A stretch of DNA of 30,217 bases from an uncultured Lachnospiraceae bacterium (GTDB lineage: Bacteria > Bacillota > Clostridia > Lachnospirales > Lachnospiraceae). Positions 16,665 through 23,867 of the stretch are shown piece by piece. Every line of letters starts with the position of its first letter. The first letter of the stretch is position 1. The DNA lies in the NCBI GenBank assembly GCA_934394615.1, contig CAKRRJ010000023.1:1-30217 (forward strand), given 5' to 3'. Made by a program: the position numbers and the translations under genes. The notes beneath the pieces are model-generated. The model did no database searches and was not told the origin of the DNA. It saw nothing but the letters and a program-made list of their open reading frames with translations.

Positions 16665-17958
16665 GACGCACCTCCTGTATCTTCTGTCCTCTTTGTATTT
16701 CAATCCACGCTCCCCCGACAAAGCCCGCTGCCATCACGATCATTAAAATGAGGTAGGCAAAGGCCGCGCCAAAGATTCCAAAGGCCACCGTAAATCTGGG
16801 AGCCAGGATTGCCGCAAGCACGGTCAGCACTGCGTAAATACCAAAGATCAGTTTCTGCTTTCGCAAAATCACCAACGCATAATAATAAAGATTTAATACC
16901 GCATAAAAGCCGCCGCCCAGCACAATCATGATGAACGCAGGCCAGAGTGCCGTCAGCTTTCCGCTGTAGGATGCGCCAAGCAGCCACTCAAGCAGTGCCA
17001 GAACCGGTCTGCCAAGCACTGCCGTTCCGCCCACAGCCAGCACCGTCAGTCCGCCGATCACTGCCATGATGGTCAGAAGCTTCTTTTTGAAATCGGAAAA
17101 CCGCCGCTCATTCCAGCAGTCCGTCAGATACGTCAGGAACGGACGAATGACGAATCCCGCCGCCAGATTAATGACAGAGGTCGGCATAAAGATCACATTG
17201 AAATAACCGCTCGCCGCATCGCCCAGGTGCGCGTCGATGGCATACTTCGCTGCCGAAAAAATATAGAAATCCAGGAACACCGACACAAACAGCAGAATGG
17301 CCGATGCCGTTAAGGACACCCCTCGTTTTGTACTCCATCCGTAATCCACCTGGTTCAGTTCTCTTAAAATCACGATATCGAACAGGACTACGCCTGCAAT
17401 CTGTCCCAGCACAGCAGCCACACAGGCCGTAAAAAGCCCGGCACCGGAAACCAGGGTAACCAGGAACACACCCACAGAAAGAATGGTACGGAAGGTGTTG
17501 GAGCGACCCGTTAAGTACAGGCATCCCTGCCGCTGAAACTCCGACTCATACACATCGGCAAACCCGTCAATCACCTTGTAGGCGATCAGCAGAAAGATGA
17601 TCTGCGCTTTCTGCCAGGAATAACCGGTGAACGCCAGATATCCGGCACCAAACAGCAGCGCCAGCAGACAGGTGACATACCGGTGATGCAGGTAATCGCC
17701 AAAGCGATACTGGTTCGCCCCGTCGGTGATATGGAACGGGCGGATGCCAAAGTAGGCCAGAAGGAACATCTGCTGCCCTACGGTGCTGAAGCCGAACGAA
17801 AAGATGCCGCCCTGCTCCTCCCCCGCGATGCGCAGGACCAGAAAGGAAAGCACCATGCTGGCAAAGGCATAGAAGAAGCTTCCGGTCATGTTCCAGATCA
17901 TATTCTCTTTTTCCAGGCTCAGCCTTGTCCTCATAAGAAGGCGCGTCCAGTGTTTCAT
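16654..17958 (-). CDS. MOP-superfamily polysaccharide flippase (Wzx-like), second copy
   Basis: This is a 434-aa membrane protein with about 12 predicted transmembrane helices, beginning with NMIWNMTGSFFYAFASMVLSF, a typical start for oligosaccharide flippases. It should move a lipid-linked oligosaccharide across the membrane. It is unlike the other flippase in this cluster (21177-22631) in length and sequence, so the two are not a recent duplication. ATG at 17958 follows CGGAGT at a slightly long distance. Its upstream region holds the palindromic element 17984-18135, which could lower or end transcription coming from upstream. Its 3' end overlaps the rhamnosyltransferase start by 11 nt. Confidence 0.88.
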   Translation of the reverse strand: MKHWTRLLMRTRLSLEKENMIWNMTGSFFYAFASMVLSFLVLRIAGEEQGGIFSFGFSTVGQQMFLLAYFGIRPFHITDGANQYRFGDYLHHRYVTCLLALLFGAGYLAFTGYSWQKAQIIFLLIAYKVIDGFADVYESEFQRQGCLYLTGRSNTFRTILSVGVFLVTLVSGAGLFTACVAAVLGQIAGVVLFDIVILRELNQVDYGWSTKRGVSLTASAILLFVSVFLDFYIFSAAKYAIDAHLGDAASGYFNVIFMPTSVINLAAGFVIRPFLTYLTDCWNERRFSDFKKKLLTIMAVIGGLTVLAVGGTAVLGRPVLALLEWLLGASYSGKLTALWPAFIMIVLGGGFYAVLNLYYYALVILRKQKLIFGIYAVLTVLAAILAPRFTVAFGIFGAAFAYLILMIVMAAGFVGGAWIEIQRGQKIQEVRHDG

Positions 17959-17983
17959 AGTTGTTGTACTCCGTTGTTATCTT

Positions 17984-18135
17984 TTATTTTGTAACTGTTC
18001 AGTACCTTCACAGTCACGAGCAAAAATCCATTAAAAATTGCCTTCGGCAATGGGATTTTTGCTTTCTAGCCCATATTTTCTTTGTACGGTCAGCGCAGTA
18101 AATGCGCAGACCTACTGAACAGTTACCTTATTTTG
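17984..18135. mobile_element. MITE-like palindromic element flanked by an 8-bp direct repeat
   Basis: A perfect 14-bp terminal inverted repeat, GTAACTGTTCAGTA (17991-18004) and TACTGAACAGTTAC (18113-18126), bounds a gene-free sequence. The same 8 bases, TTATTTTG, occur on both sides (17984-17991 and 18128-18135), as expected of a target-site duplication; the right copy spans the stop codon of the upstream GT2 gene. Inside are two nested hairpins: GCAAAAATCC (18020-18029) with GGATTTTTGC (18053-18062) around ATTGCC-TTC-GGCAAT (18037-18051), and GGTCAGCGCA with TGCGCAGACC (18088-18112, one mismatch). On the minus strand ATTGCC/GGCAAT is followed by TTTTT and looks like a weak terminator. It encodes no protein; a transposase elsewhere would have to move it. 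Confidence 0.7.
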
Positions 18136-18817
18136 CACTGCGGAAATTCTGGATCAGCAGGATCGACAGCAGCATCCGCGCCATATACTTCACCGCCACC
18201 ATCGGTTTTAAATAGCTCTCGCCGCCGGCGCGTTCCGCGATATGCACCGGAATTTCTGCCACTTTCGCTCCCTGCTTTAACAGATAAGATACCGTATCCG
18301 GCTCCGGCCCGTAGTTTAAGTTCAGGGCAAATTCTTTGATCATTTCCCGGTTGAACATGCGCATGCCGGAGGTTGGATCATTCACCGTCACACCGGTGGT
18401 CAGGCGGATAGCCGCCTCAATCAGGCGGCTTCCCACCATACGCATGGACCAGTCTTTCTTCGCATTCACAAACCGGCTTCCGATCACGATCTCATAGCCC
18501 TCTTCCATTTTCTGCATCATCGGTTCAATAAACTCCGGGCGGTGCTGGCCATCTCCGTCGAACTGGATGGCATACGGGTATCCCTTATAATAGGCATATT
18601 TCATACCGGCCTGGAAGCATCCCGCCAGTCCCAGGTTCACCGGCAGATCCAGCAGGTTAAAACCATGTTCCCGGCAGATCGCCGCCGTCCGGTCCCTGGA
18701 ACCGTCGTTGACAACTACATAGTCAAACTGCGGATACTGCTCTTCCAGTTCACGCACAACGTTCTCGATATTTGCTTCTTCATTGTATGCCGGAATTACG
18801 ATCAGCACCTTGTTCAT
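18128..18817 (-). CDS. GT2 glycosyltransferase, dolichyl-phosphate-mannose-synthase-like
   Basis: This is a 229-aa GT-A enzyme of the DPM/DPG-synthase-like subgroup. Motifs are IVIPAYNEEANIENVV (6-21), VNDGSRDRT (36-44), NLGLAGCFQAG (61-71), and the metal-binding FDGDGQHRPE (86-95). It has no C-terminal membrane helices, so it probably charges a polyprenyl phosphate or transfers sugar at the membrane surface, perhaps with the DUF2304/DUF2142 membrane proteins encoded further downstream. ATG at 18817 overlaps the TGA of the aminotransferase (ATGA), with GGAG 10 nt before it. The stop codon lies inside the right direct repeat of the palindromic element, so insertion occurred right at the gene end without breaking it. 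Confidence 0.9.
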   Translation of the reverse strand: MNKVLIVIPAYNEEANIENVVRELEEQYPQFDYVVVNDGSRDRTAAICREHGFNLLDLPVNLGLAGCFQAGMKYAYYKGYPYAIQFDGDGQHRPEFIEPMMQKMEEGYEIVIGSRFVNAKKDWSMRMVGSRLIEAAIRLTTGVTVNDPTSGMRMFNREMIKEFALNLNYGPEPDTVSYLLKQGAKVAEIPVHIAERAGGESYLKPMVAVKYMARMLLSILLIQNFRSAK

Positions 18818-19938
18818 CTTGCTTGTTCTCCACATTTCAGTATGATATCACAGATCTCATCCACCGTTTCCAGAGAAAGCCCCGGGTATAACGGCAGCGT
18901 CAGGACTTCCGACGCGATCCGCTTTGCCACCGGCGTATCATCCGAAGAAAACTGATCCCGGTAACATGCATAGTCGTTGATGCACGGATAGAAATACTTT
19001 CTCGCAAAAATATTGTACTCTTTCAGTGCCGCGAAAATCTCATCGCGGTCCGCACCGTATCCTTCAAATACCACCGGCATGTAGGCATAGTTGTAGCGCA
19101 CGCCTGCTTTTTCTTTGCAGAGGCGGATGCCTTCCACGCCGCCGAGACGCTCCCGGTAACGCTCCGTCAGCGCCTTGCGCTTTGCGATATCCGCGTCCAC
19201 ATGGCGCAGGTTGCAAAGTCCCATTGCCGCCTGGAACTCATTCATTTTACCATTTGCGCCCACATACTCTACCTGCTCGTAGCCGGTAATGCCAAAGTTT
19301 TTGAGCTGATACAACAGATCTTTCCATTTCGGGTCATGGAACGCCACCGCGCCGCCCTCAATGCTGTGGAACACCTTCGTCGCATGGAAGCTGAACATGG
19401 AAGCATCGCCAAACTGGCCGATGCCGACGCCGTCAATCTCCTCGCCGAATGTATGCGCCGCGTCGTAGATGACCTTTAAACCATGGCGGTCCGCAATCTC
19501 CTGAATGCGCTTCACATCACACGGATTTCCGTATACATGAACCGGCACAATGGCAGAAGTCTTCTCCGTGATCAGGCTCTCCAGCTTCTCCACGTCGATG
19601 GTGTAGTCTTCCTCGTTGATGTCGCAGAACACCGGAGTCAGGCCATTTCTTACAATCGCATGCGTGGTGGATGCAAAGCTGAATGGTGTGGTGATGACCT
19701 CTCCCTGAAGCTTCATGGCCTGCAGGGTCAGTTCCAGTGCCATATGGCCGTTCACAAACAGTTCCAGATTCGGTGTCTTTAAGTACTCTTTCAGTTTTTC
19801 CTTTAAAGTTTCATGGTATTCGCCCATATTGGTCAGCCAGGCGCTCTCCCAGATAGGCTTTAACATCTCCACATATTCTTCCAGAGGCGGAAGTGATGAG
19901 CGGGTCACCATAACCGGCTCTTCATGTCGTTTTATCAT
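18814..19938 (-). CDS. DegT/DnrJ/EryC1/StrS-family sugar aminotransferase
   Basis: This PLP-dependent enzyme aminates a keto group of a nucleotide-linked keto-deoxy-sugar. The protein is 374 aa. Family features are TTPFSFASTTHAI (83-95), VPVHVYGNP (131-139), the PLP-phenol Asp in IYDAAHTFG (D159), and the Schiff-base lysine K188 in SFHATKVFHSIEGG. The likely product is a dTDP-4-amino-4,6-dideoxyhexose or similar, but the exact sugar cannot be read from sequence. ATG at 19938 overlaps the stop of the ATP-grasp gene as ATGA, and its own stop overlaps the following GT2 start the same way. Strong coupling with both suggests that the amino sugar is modified and transferred by these neighbours. Confidence 0.92.
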   Translation of the reverse strand: MIKRHEEPVMVTRSSLPPLEEYVEMLKPIWESAWLTNMGEYHETLKEKLKEYLKTPNLELFVNGHMALELTLQAMKLQGEVITTPFSFASTTHAIVRNGLTPVFCDINEEDYTIDVEKLESLITEKTSAIVPVHVYGNPCDVKRIQEIADRHGLKVIYDAAHTFGEEIDGVGIGQFGDASMFSFHATKVFHSIEGGAVAFHDPKWKDLLYQLKNFGITGYEQVEYVGANGKMNEFQAAMGLCNLRHVDADIAKRKALTERYRERLGGVEGIRLCKEKAGVRYNYAYMPVVFEGYGADRDEIFAALKEYNIFARKYFYPCINDYACYRDQFSSDDTPVAKRIASEVLTLPLYPGLSLETVDEICDIILKCGEQAR

Positions 19939-21098
19939 CTGTCTATTTCTCCCTTTCCCTGACTCATGCCATCGGCATTGCACGCACTGTCCGTCTGGCC
20001 AGAAGCTTCTGCTTTGCTCTGGCTGTTCATGGAATACTCCGCGTACCGCCTTGCAATATACTGCTCGCCGGTCACAGACATCTCATTCAGCTTTCCCCCG
20101 GCAAAGCAGCGGATGTGGGCCGCTGCCATATCGTAGCCCGCCGCGCCGGAAAACGCCACGCCGCCCGCAAACCGCGGGTTGCATTCCAGAAAATAGGAAA
20201 CGCCTGCTTCCGGGTCTGCCTCAATAAATTCCATGTTCACACAGCCCCGGATGCCCACCGCTTCCGCGATGTCCCGGCACTGCTGTTCCAATTTCTCGTT
20301 TCGGAATACACAGACCGAAGTGCCCGCGCCGTTTAAGGTGCGCAGAAGCTCTCTTCTCGGCAGGCAGAAGGTCTGCCCGGTCTGGGGATTTCTCACCACA
20401 TCCACGGTAATGACAGAACCGCCGATCTTCGGCTGAATCAGATACTGCTGTTTCTGTGCCTCGCTGCAGGTATGCAGGAGGAATTCCAGATCAGCTTCCG
20501 ATTCCAGGATCCGCAGTCCCTGGCTGCTGCGGCCGTCAAACGGCTTGGCCACCAGCGGATACTTAAGGCCAGCAAAATCCGTACCAGGCTCCTCTTCGTA
20601 TGCCTGACTTTCTGCCAGAAACGCATCCGGCAAATCCACTCTGCATCCCTGCGCCAGTTTCTTCTCCAGCTCTGAAAGCCGCACTCCCGGAATCGTCCGG
20701 CAAAGTCCGCGCTCTCTCAAAAACGCCTCCATCTTCTCCTTGTTGCGGCAAAGTGCAATCGCGGAAATATCTGAAATCCACACCTCAGCACCCAGTTCTT
20801 TGAAATCTTCCGGCATTTCCGTTCTCCATGCCTGAATCACATCAATCTCCACATCGGTCAGAGGCATCAGTACCTGTGCCTGCTCCTTTTTGCAGAGTTC
20901 CTTTAAAAAATCCCGGTAAGCAGCCCGGTCGGTGGCATATGGCGCTTTGTAGAACACATCCACATCCTGGGAGTTTACCACCCACTCCGCCGGATAAATA
21001 TCACAGCCCACAACCCGCATGCCCGCCGCGTGACAGGCAGAAATTACGTTCTGGGCAGAAAACGACCCGATGGCCGTAACGATCGCTGTTTTTTTCAT
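19935..21098 (-). CDS. ATP-grasp domain carboxylate-amine ligase-like protein
   Basis: This is a 387-aa cytoplasmic ATP-grasp protein. The N-terminus TAIGSFSAQNVISACHAAGMRV is a pre-ATP-grasp Rossmann-like start as in carbamoyl-phosphate-synthase-like ligases; YPLVAKPFDGRSSQGLRIL is the nucleotide-binding part; ECNPRFAGGVAFSG is the Mg-binding motif. Such enzymes join a carboxylate to an amine through an acyl phosphate. With an overlapping sugar aminotransferase downstream, one hypothesis is that it attaches an amino acid or other acid to the new amino group; substrates are unknown. The last 30 or so residues (from SMNSQSKAEASG) are polar and low complexity, unlike the rest. ATG at 21098 follows GAGGAG by 9 nt; its stop overlaps the aminotransferase start. 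Confidence 0.85.
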   Translation of the reverse strand: MKKTAIVTAIGSFSAQNVISACHAAGMRVVGCDIYPAEWVVNSQDVDVFYKAPYATDRAAYRDFLKELCKKEQAQVLMPLTDVEIDVIQAWRTEMPEDFKELGAEVWISDISAIALCRNKEKMEAFLRERGLCRTIPGVRLSELEKKLAQGCRVDLPDAFLAESQAYEEEPGTDFAGLKYPLVAKPFDGRSSQGLRILESEADLEFLLHTCSEAQKQQYLIQPKIGGSVITVDVVRNPQTGQTFCLPRRELLRTLNGAGTSVCVFRNEKLEQQCRDIAEAVGIRGCVNMEFIEADPEAGVSYFLECNPRFAGGVAFSGAAGYDMAAAHIRCFAGGKLNEMSVTGEQYIARRYAEYSMNSQSKAEASGQTDSACNADGMSQGKGEIDR

Positions 21099-21176
21099 AA
21101 CCTAATTCTCCTCAGTGCTGGAAATTTTACGGTTCGTTCCATTCTGGAAATTCCTTCCTGCGAAATGCAGCTTCCA

Positions 21177-22631
21177 TCATTTTTTCAGCCGCTCCTTCAC
21201 CATTCCCGCCAGAAAGCGGAAACTTTCCAGTCGGAATGCTGCCGCCAGCACAATGTATACAAACGCTCCGCAAAGAATCTGCAGAACCAGTTTTAACCAG
21301 ACCGACATAGCCGGAAGCCATGCGCCAAGCGCCATGACTGCGCCGCACATCACAATGGACAGAAACGCTGGAGGCGCTACATCCATCCACTGATGGGCAA
21401 TGTCATAGCCAAGCAGCTTTTTGTTTGGAGCCGCATTGACAAAGGTACACACAAAATCCTGAAACGCCTTGATGCACACCATGATAAACACATTGAACTG
21501 CATGCCGATGACAAGTGCCAGAATACTGAGCGCCTTCTTCACCAGCTCCAGTTTTAAAAAGATATCGCTGCGTCCCACCGCGTTGATGGCCTGCAGATTT
21601 GTGATATGAATCGGCCAGAAACAGTAGGAAACACACATAATGCGCAAGAATGGCACACAGATAAGCCACTTTTCCCCAAGCAGCGCCAGCACCAGCGTAT
21701 CCGCCACCGCAAACAGTCCCATAAGCATCGGAATGACCGCAAACGAGCTTAAGCGGATTGCCCGGCGCACCATCTCCCTTACCTGGTTCTTATCGTCCTG
21801 GCTTGCGGAAAATGCCGGGAGCAGAACTGCCTGGATCGCCGCTCCAAGATTGGTCGCGATCAGCTTCGGAAACTGCTCGCCGCGGTTGTAACTGCCTAAC
21901 AATTCTTCATTATATATCTTTCCGATCAAAAGTCCATACAGATTGTTAAATACCGTATCCAGAAGCGACGCGCAGAGAAGCTTCCAGCCGAACGCGAACA
22001 TGGTGCGGATGCGTTCCATGGAAAAGCACCAGCCCGGCTTCCAGGAAACCGTCAGAAACAGCACGATCATCAGACTGATGTAATAACTGATCTGCTGCCC
22101 CACCATTGCCCACACGCCAAGCCCGCGGTATGCCATAAAAATGCTGATGATGCCGGATACCGCCGATGCCGCCAGCGTGGAAAAAAACAGTCCGCGAAAC
22201 TCCATATTCCGGGACACATACGCCGTCTGCACGGAAATGACCGCGCCCGGAAACAGCACGATTCCCAGCACGCGCACGATTGGTTTTAACACCGGAATCG
22301 CGTAAAACCGCGCGATGGACGGCGCTGCCGCGTACAAAAGCATATAAAACACGACCGATGCCGCAAGTTCAAAATAGCAGACCGATGAGAAATCCACCTC
22401 GTCAGCCTGCCGCTTCTGCACCAGAGCTGTGGAAAAACCGCTCTGGACAAATACATTCGCAATGGTAATAAAAATCATGATGATCCCGACCACGCCGTAC
22501 TCCGCCGGAGTCAGCAGCCTGGCTAAAAGGATCGCGATCACAAACTGGATGCCCTGGGCGCCTCCGTTTTCGAGGAGTTTCCAAAACAGCCCGCTTGCCA
22601 CCTTATTTTTCATTCCTGTATCGTTACTCAT
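21177..22631 (-). CDS. MOP-superfamily lipopolysaccharide/oligosaccharide flippase (WzxC-like)
   Basis: This is a 484-aa membrane protein with about 12-14 predicted transmembrane helices. The N-terminal ASGLFWKLLENGGAQGIQFVIAILLARLLTPAEYGVVGI is the classic start of the WzxC/TuaB-like flippase group, and the second half has LLGSYNRGEQFPKLIATNLG, also typical. It should flip a polyprenyl-linked glycan. ATG at 22631 is preceded by GAAAGAG; an ATG at 22637 is too close to that RBS. It is 19 nt downstream of the first GT2 gene and 78 nt upstream of the ATP-grasp gene. It is one of two unlike flippases in the same cluster. Confidence 0.92.
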   Translation of the reverse strand: MSNDTGMKNKVASGLFWKLLENGGAQGIQFVIAILLARLLTPAEYGVVGIIMIFITIANVFVQSGFSTALVQKRQADEVDFSSVCYFELAASVVFYMLLYAAAPSIARFYAIPVLKPIVRVLGIVLFPGAVISVQTAYVSRNMEFRGLFFSTLAASAVSGIISIFMAYRGLGVWAMVGQQISYYISLMIVLFLTVSWKPGWCFSMERIRTMFAFGWKLLCASLLDTVFNNLYGLLIGKIYNEELLGSYNRGEQFPKLIATNLGAAIQAVLLPAFSASQDDKNQVREMVRRAIRLSSFAVIPMLMGLFAVADTLVLALLGEKWLICVPFLRIMCVSYCFWPIHITNLQAINAVGRSDIFLKLELVKKALSILALVIGMQFNVFIMVCIKAFQDFVCTFVNAAPNKKLLGYDIAHQWMDVAPPAFLSIVMCGAVMALGAWLPAMSVWLKLVLQILCGAFVYIVLAAAFRLESFRFLAGMVKERLKK

Positions 22632-22650
22632 AATCATCTCTTTCGAATTC

Positions 22651-23691
22651 TTAGGATTTGTGGAACTGCTTCTGCAGCCATGCGTACACGCCCGGCAACG
22701 CGGCTTCAAAACGAATGAAAAACCGCGTTCTTGCGTTTAGCTCCCGGTAAAACTCCCGGTTTTCCTTATTTAATACCACATCGAAGTGACGGGTATTTAC
22801 CTGGGTCAGAAATACCAGACGGCGGATGGCATGCTCCACCGTTTTCTGGAATCTGCCTCCGGAAAACGCGTCAAAACCGCGGTACATGGCTGTCATGGAC
22901 GCTACATAGTCCTGCTGTTTTTTCTCGTAATCACCCTGCTTCATGAGCGTAGTCCAGGAGGATGCCCCGCCCAGGCGGTACACACACATCGGCTCATCGA
23001 TATACCACGCCCAGCCCCGGTTTGCGGAAAGCAGCTGCAGCGGAATATCCGCGATCGGCGCGTCCACATAAAACTGCGGCAGGTCTGCCACCATATCCCG
23101 GTAAAACATCAGCGATGCCGTCGGATAACCAGAAGTCTTGTCAATGATCTCCTCCGGGGAGATCATGCGGCTGCCTTTGTACGGACGCATCGCGTGCTCT
23201 GTGAGCGCCTTTCCCTGCACTTCCACCCTCGCGCTGTGAAAGCAGAGAGAACAGCCCGGATTGGCTTCCATATAATCCACCTGCTTCTGCAGTTTTTTCG
23301 TGTCCGTCCAGTAATCATCGCCCTCGCACATGGCAATGTATTTTCCTCTCGCGCGCGGGAAATTGAACGTGCCGCTCACATTGGTAAGTCCTTTGGAGTA
23401 CTGGTTTTCTGTCTGCAGGATTGGAAAAATGCGGTCCGGATAACGCGCTGCGTACTCCCGGATGATATCCGCCGTTCCGTCCGTGGACGCGTCGTCGTGG
23501 ATCAGAACTTCGTACGCGAAATCCGTCTCCTGGTTTACAAATCCCTCCAGCGCATCCCGGATATACGATACCTGGTTATATGTGATACAGCAGATGCTGA
23601 CCATGATGCCGGAATTTTTGCATTCCGCTTCTGAAACACACTCCCGCATTTCATGTTCCATACCAGTTTGTTCCTTCTGCTCCGTCATCAT
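22651..23691 (-). CDS. GT2 glycosyltransferase, first gene of the polysaccharide cluster
   Basis: This is a 346-aa protein with a GT-A domain: VSICCITYNQVSYIRDALEG (31-50), VLIHDDASTDGT (62-73), and the metal-binding EGDDYW (123-128). The first 28 residues are charged and poorly conserved looking. The C-terminal region has no membrane helix, so it would act at the cytoplasmic face on a lipid-linked acceptor; donor and acceptor are unknown. ATG at 23691 (or the next codon, also ATG) follows AAAAGGAA at a rather long distance. It is the first gene after a good minus-strand promoter at 23759-23787, so it probably heads the cluster's transcript. Confidence 0.9.
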   Translation of the reverse strand: MMTEQKEQTGMEHEMRECVSEAECKNSGIMVSICCITYNQVSYIRDALEGFVNQETDFAYEVLIHDDASTDGTADIIREYAARYPDRIFPILQTENQYSKGLTNVSGTFNFPRARGKYIAMCEGDDYWTDTKKLQKQVDYMEANPGCSLCFHSARVEVQGKALTEHAMRPYKGSRMISPEEIIDKTSGYPTASLMFYRDMVADLPQFYVDAPIADIPLQLLSANRGWAWYIDEPMCVYRLGGASSWTTLMKQGDYEKKQQDYVASMTAMYRGFDAFSGGRFQKTVEHAIRRLVFLTQVNTRHFDVVLNKENREFYRELNARTRFFIRFEAALPGVYAWLQKQFHKS

Positions 23692-23758
23692 TCCATCTGT
23701 TTCCTTTTCTTCCCATTTCTATGACAATTCTATTACAAAATTATTTACAATCCCTTTT

Positions 23759-23787
23759 ATTTTACATGATTGCCAATAAATTGTAAA
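23759..23787 (-). promoter_or_regulatory. Predicted promoter of the polysaccharide cluster
   Basis: On the minus strand: -35 TTTACA (23782-23787), a 17-nt spacer, and -10 TAAAAT (23759-23764), each 5 of 6 to consensus. It overlaps a candidate plus-strand promoter for the L,D-transpeptidase, in a strongly AT-rich 176-nt divergent intergenic region. Confidence 0.55.
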
Positions 23788-23798
23788 TCAGATATGGT
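23770..23798 (+). promoter_or_regulatory. Candidate promoter of the L,D-transpeptidase gene
   Basis: On the plus strand: -35 TTGCCA (23770-23775), a 17-nt spacer, and -10 TATGGT (23793-23798, 4 of 6 to consensus). This leaves a leader of about 60 nt before the ATG at 23868. The -10 is weak, so another promoter (for example an alternative sigma factor) is possible. Confidence 0.35.
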
Positions 23799-23867
23799 CT
23801 TTTTACTTTATTTATGATAGATTAGCATTGAGTGATTATCTTTATTATTTTCAGGAGGTTTTATTCC

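Noticed and set aside
22786..23634. 282-codon plus-strand open frame
   Set aside because: It lies wholly antisense to the GT2 gene at 22651-23691, has no RBS, and its translation has no recognisable domain. It is a GC-rich shadow frame.
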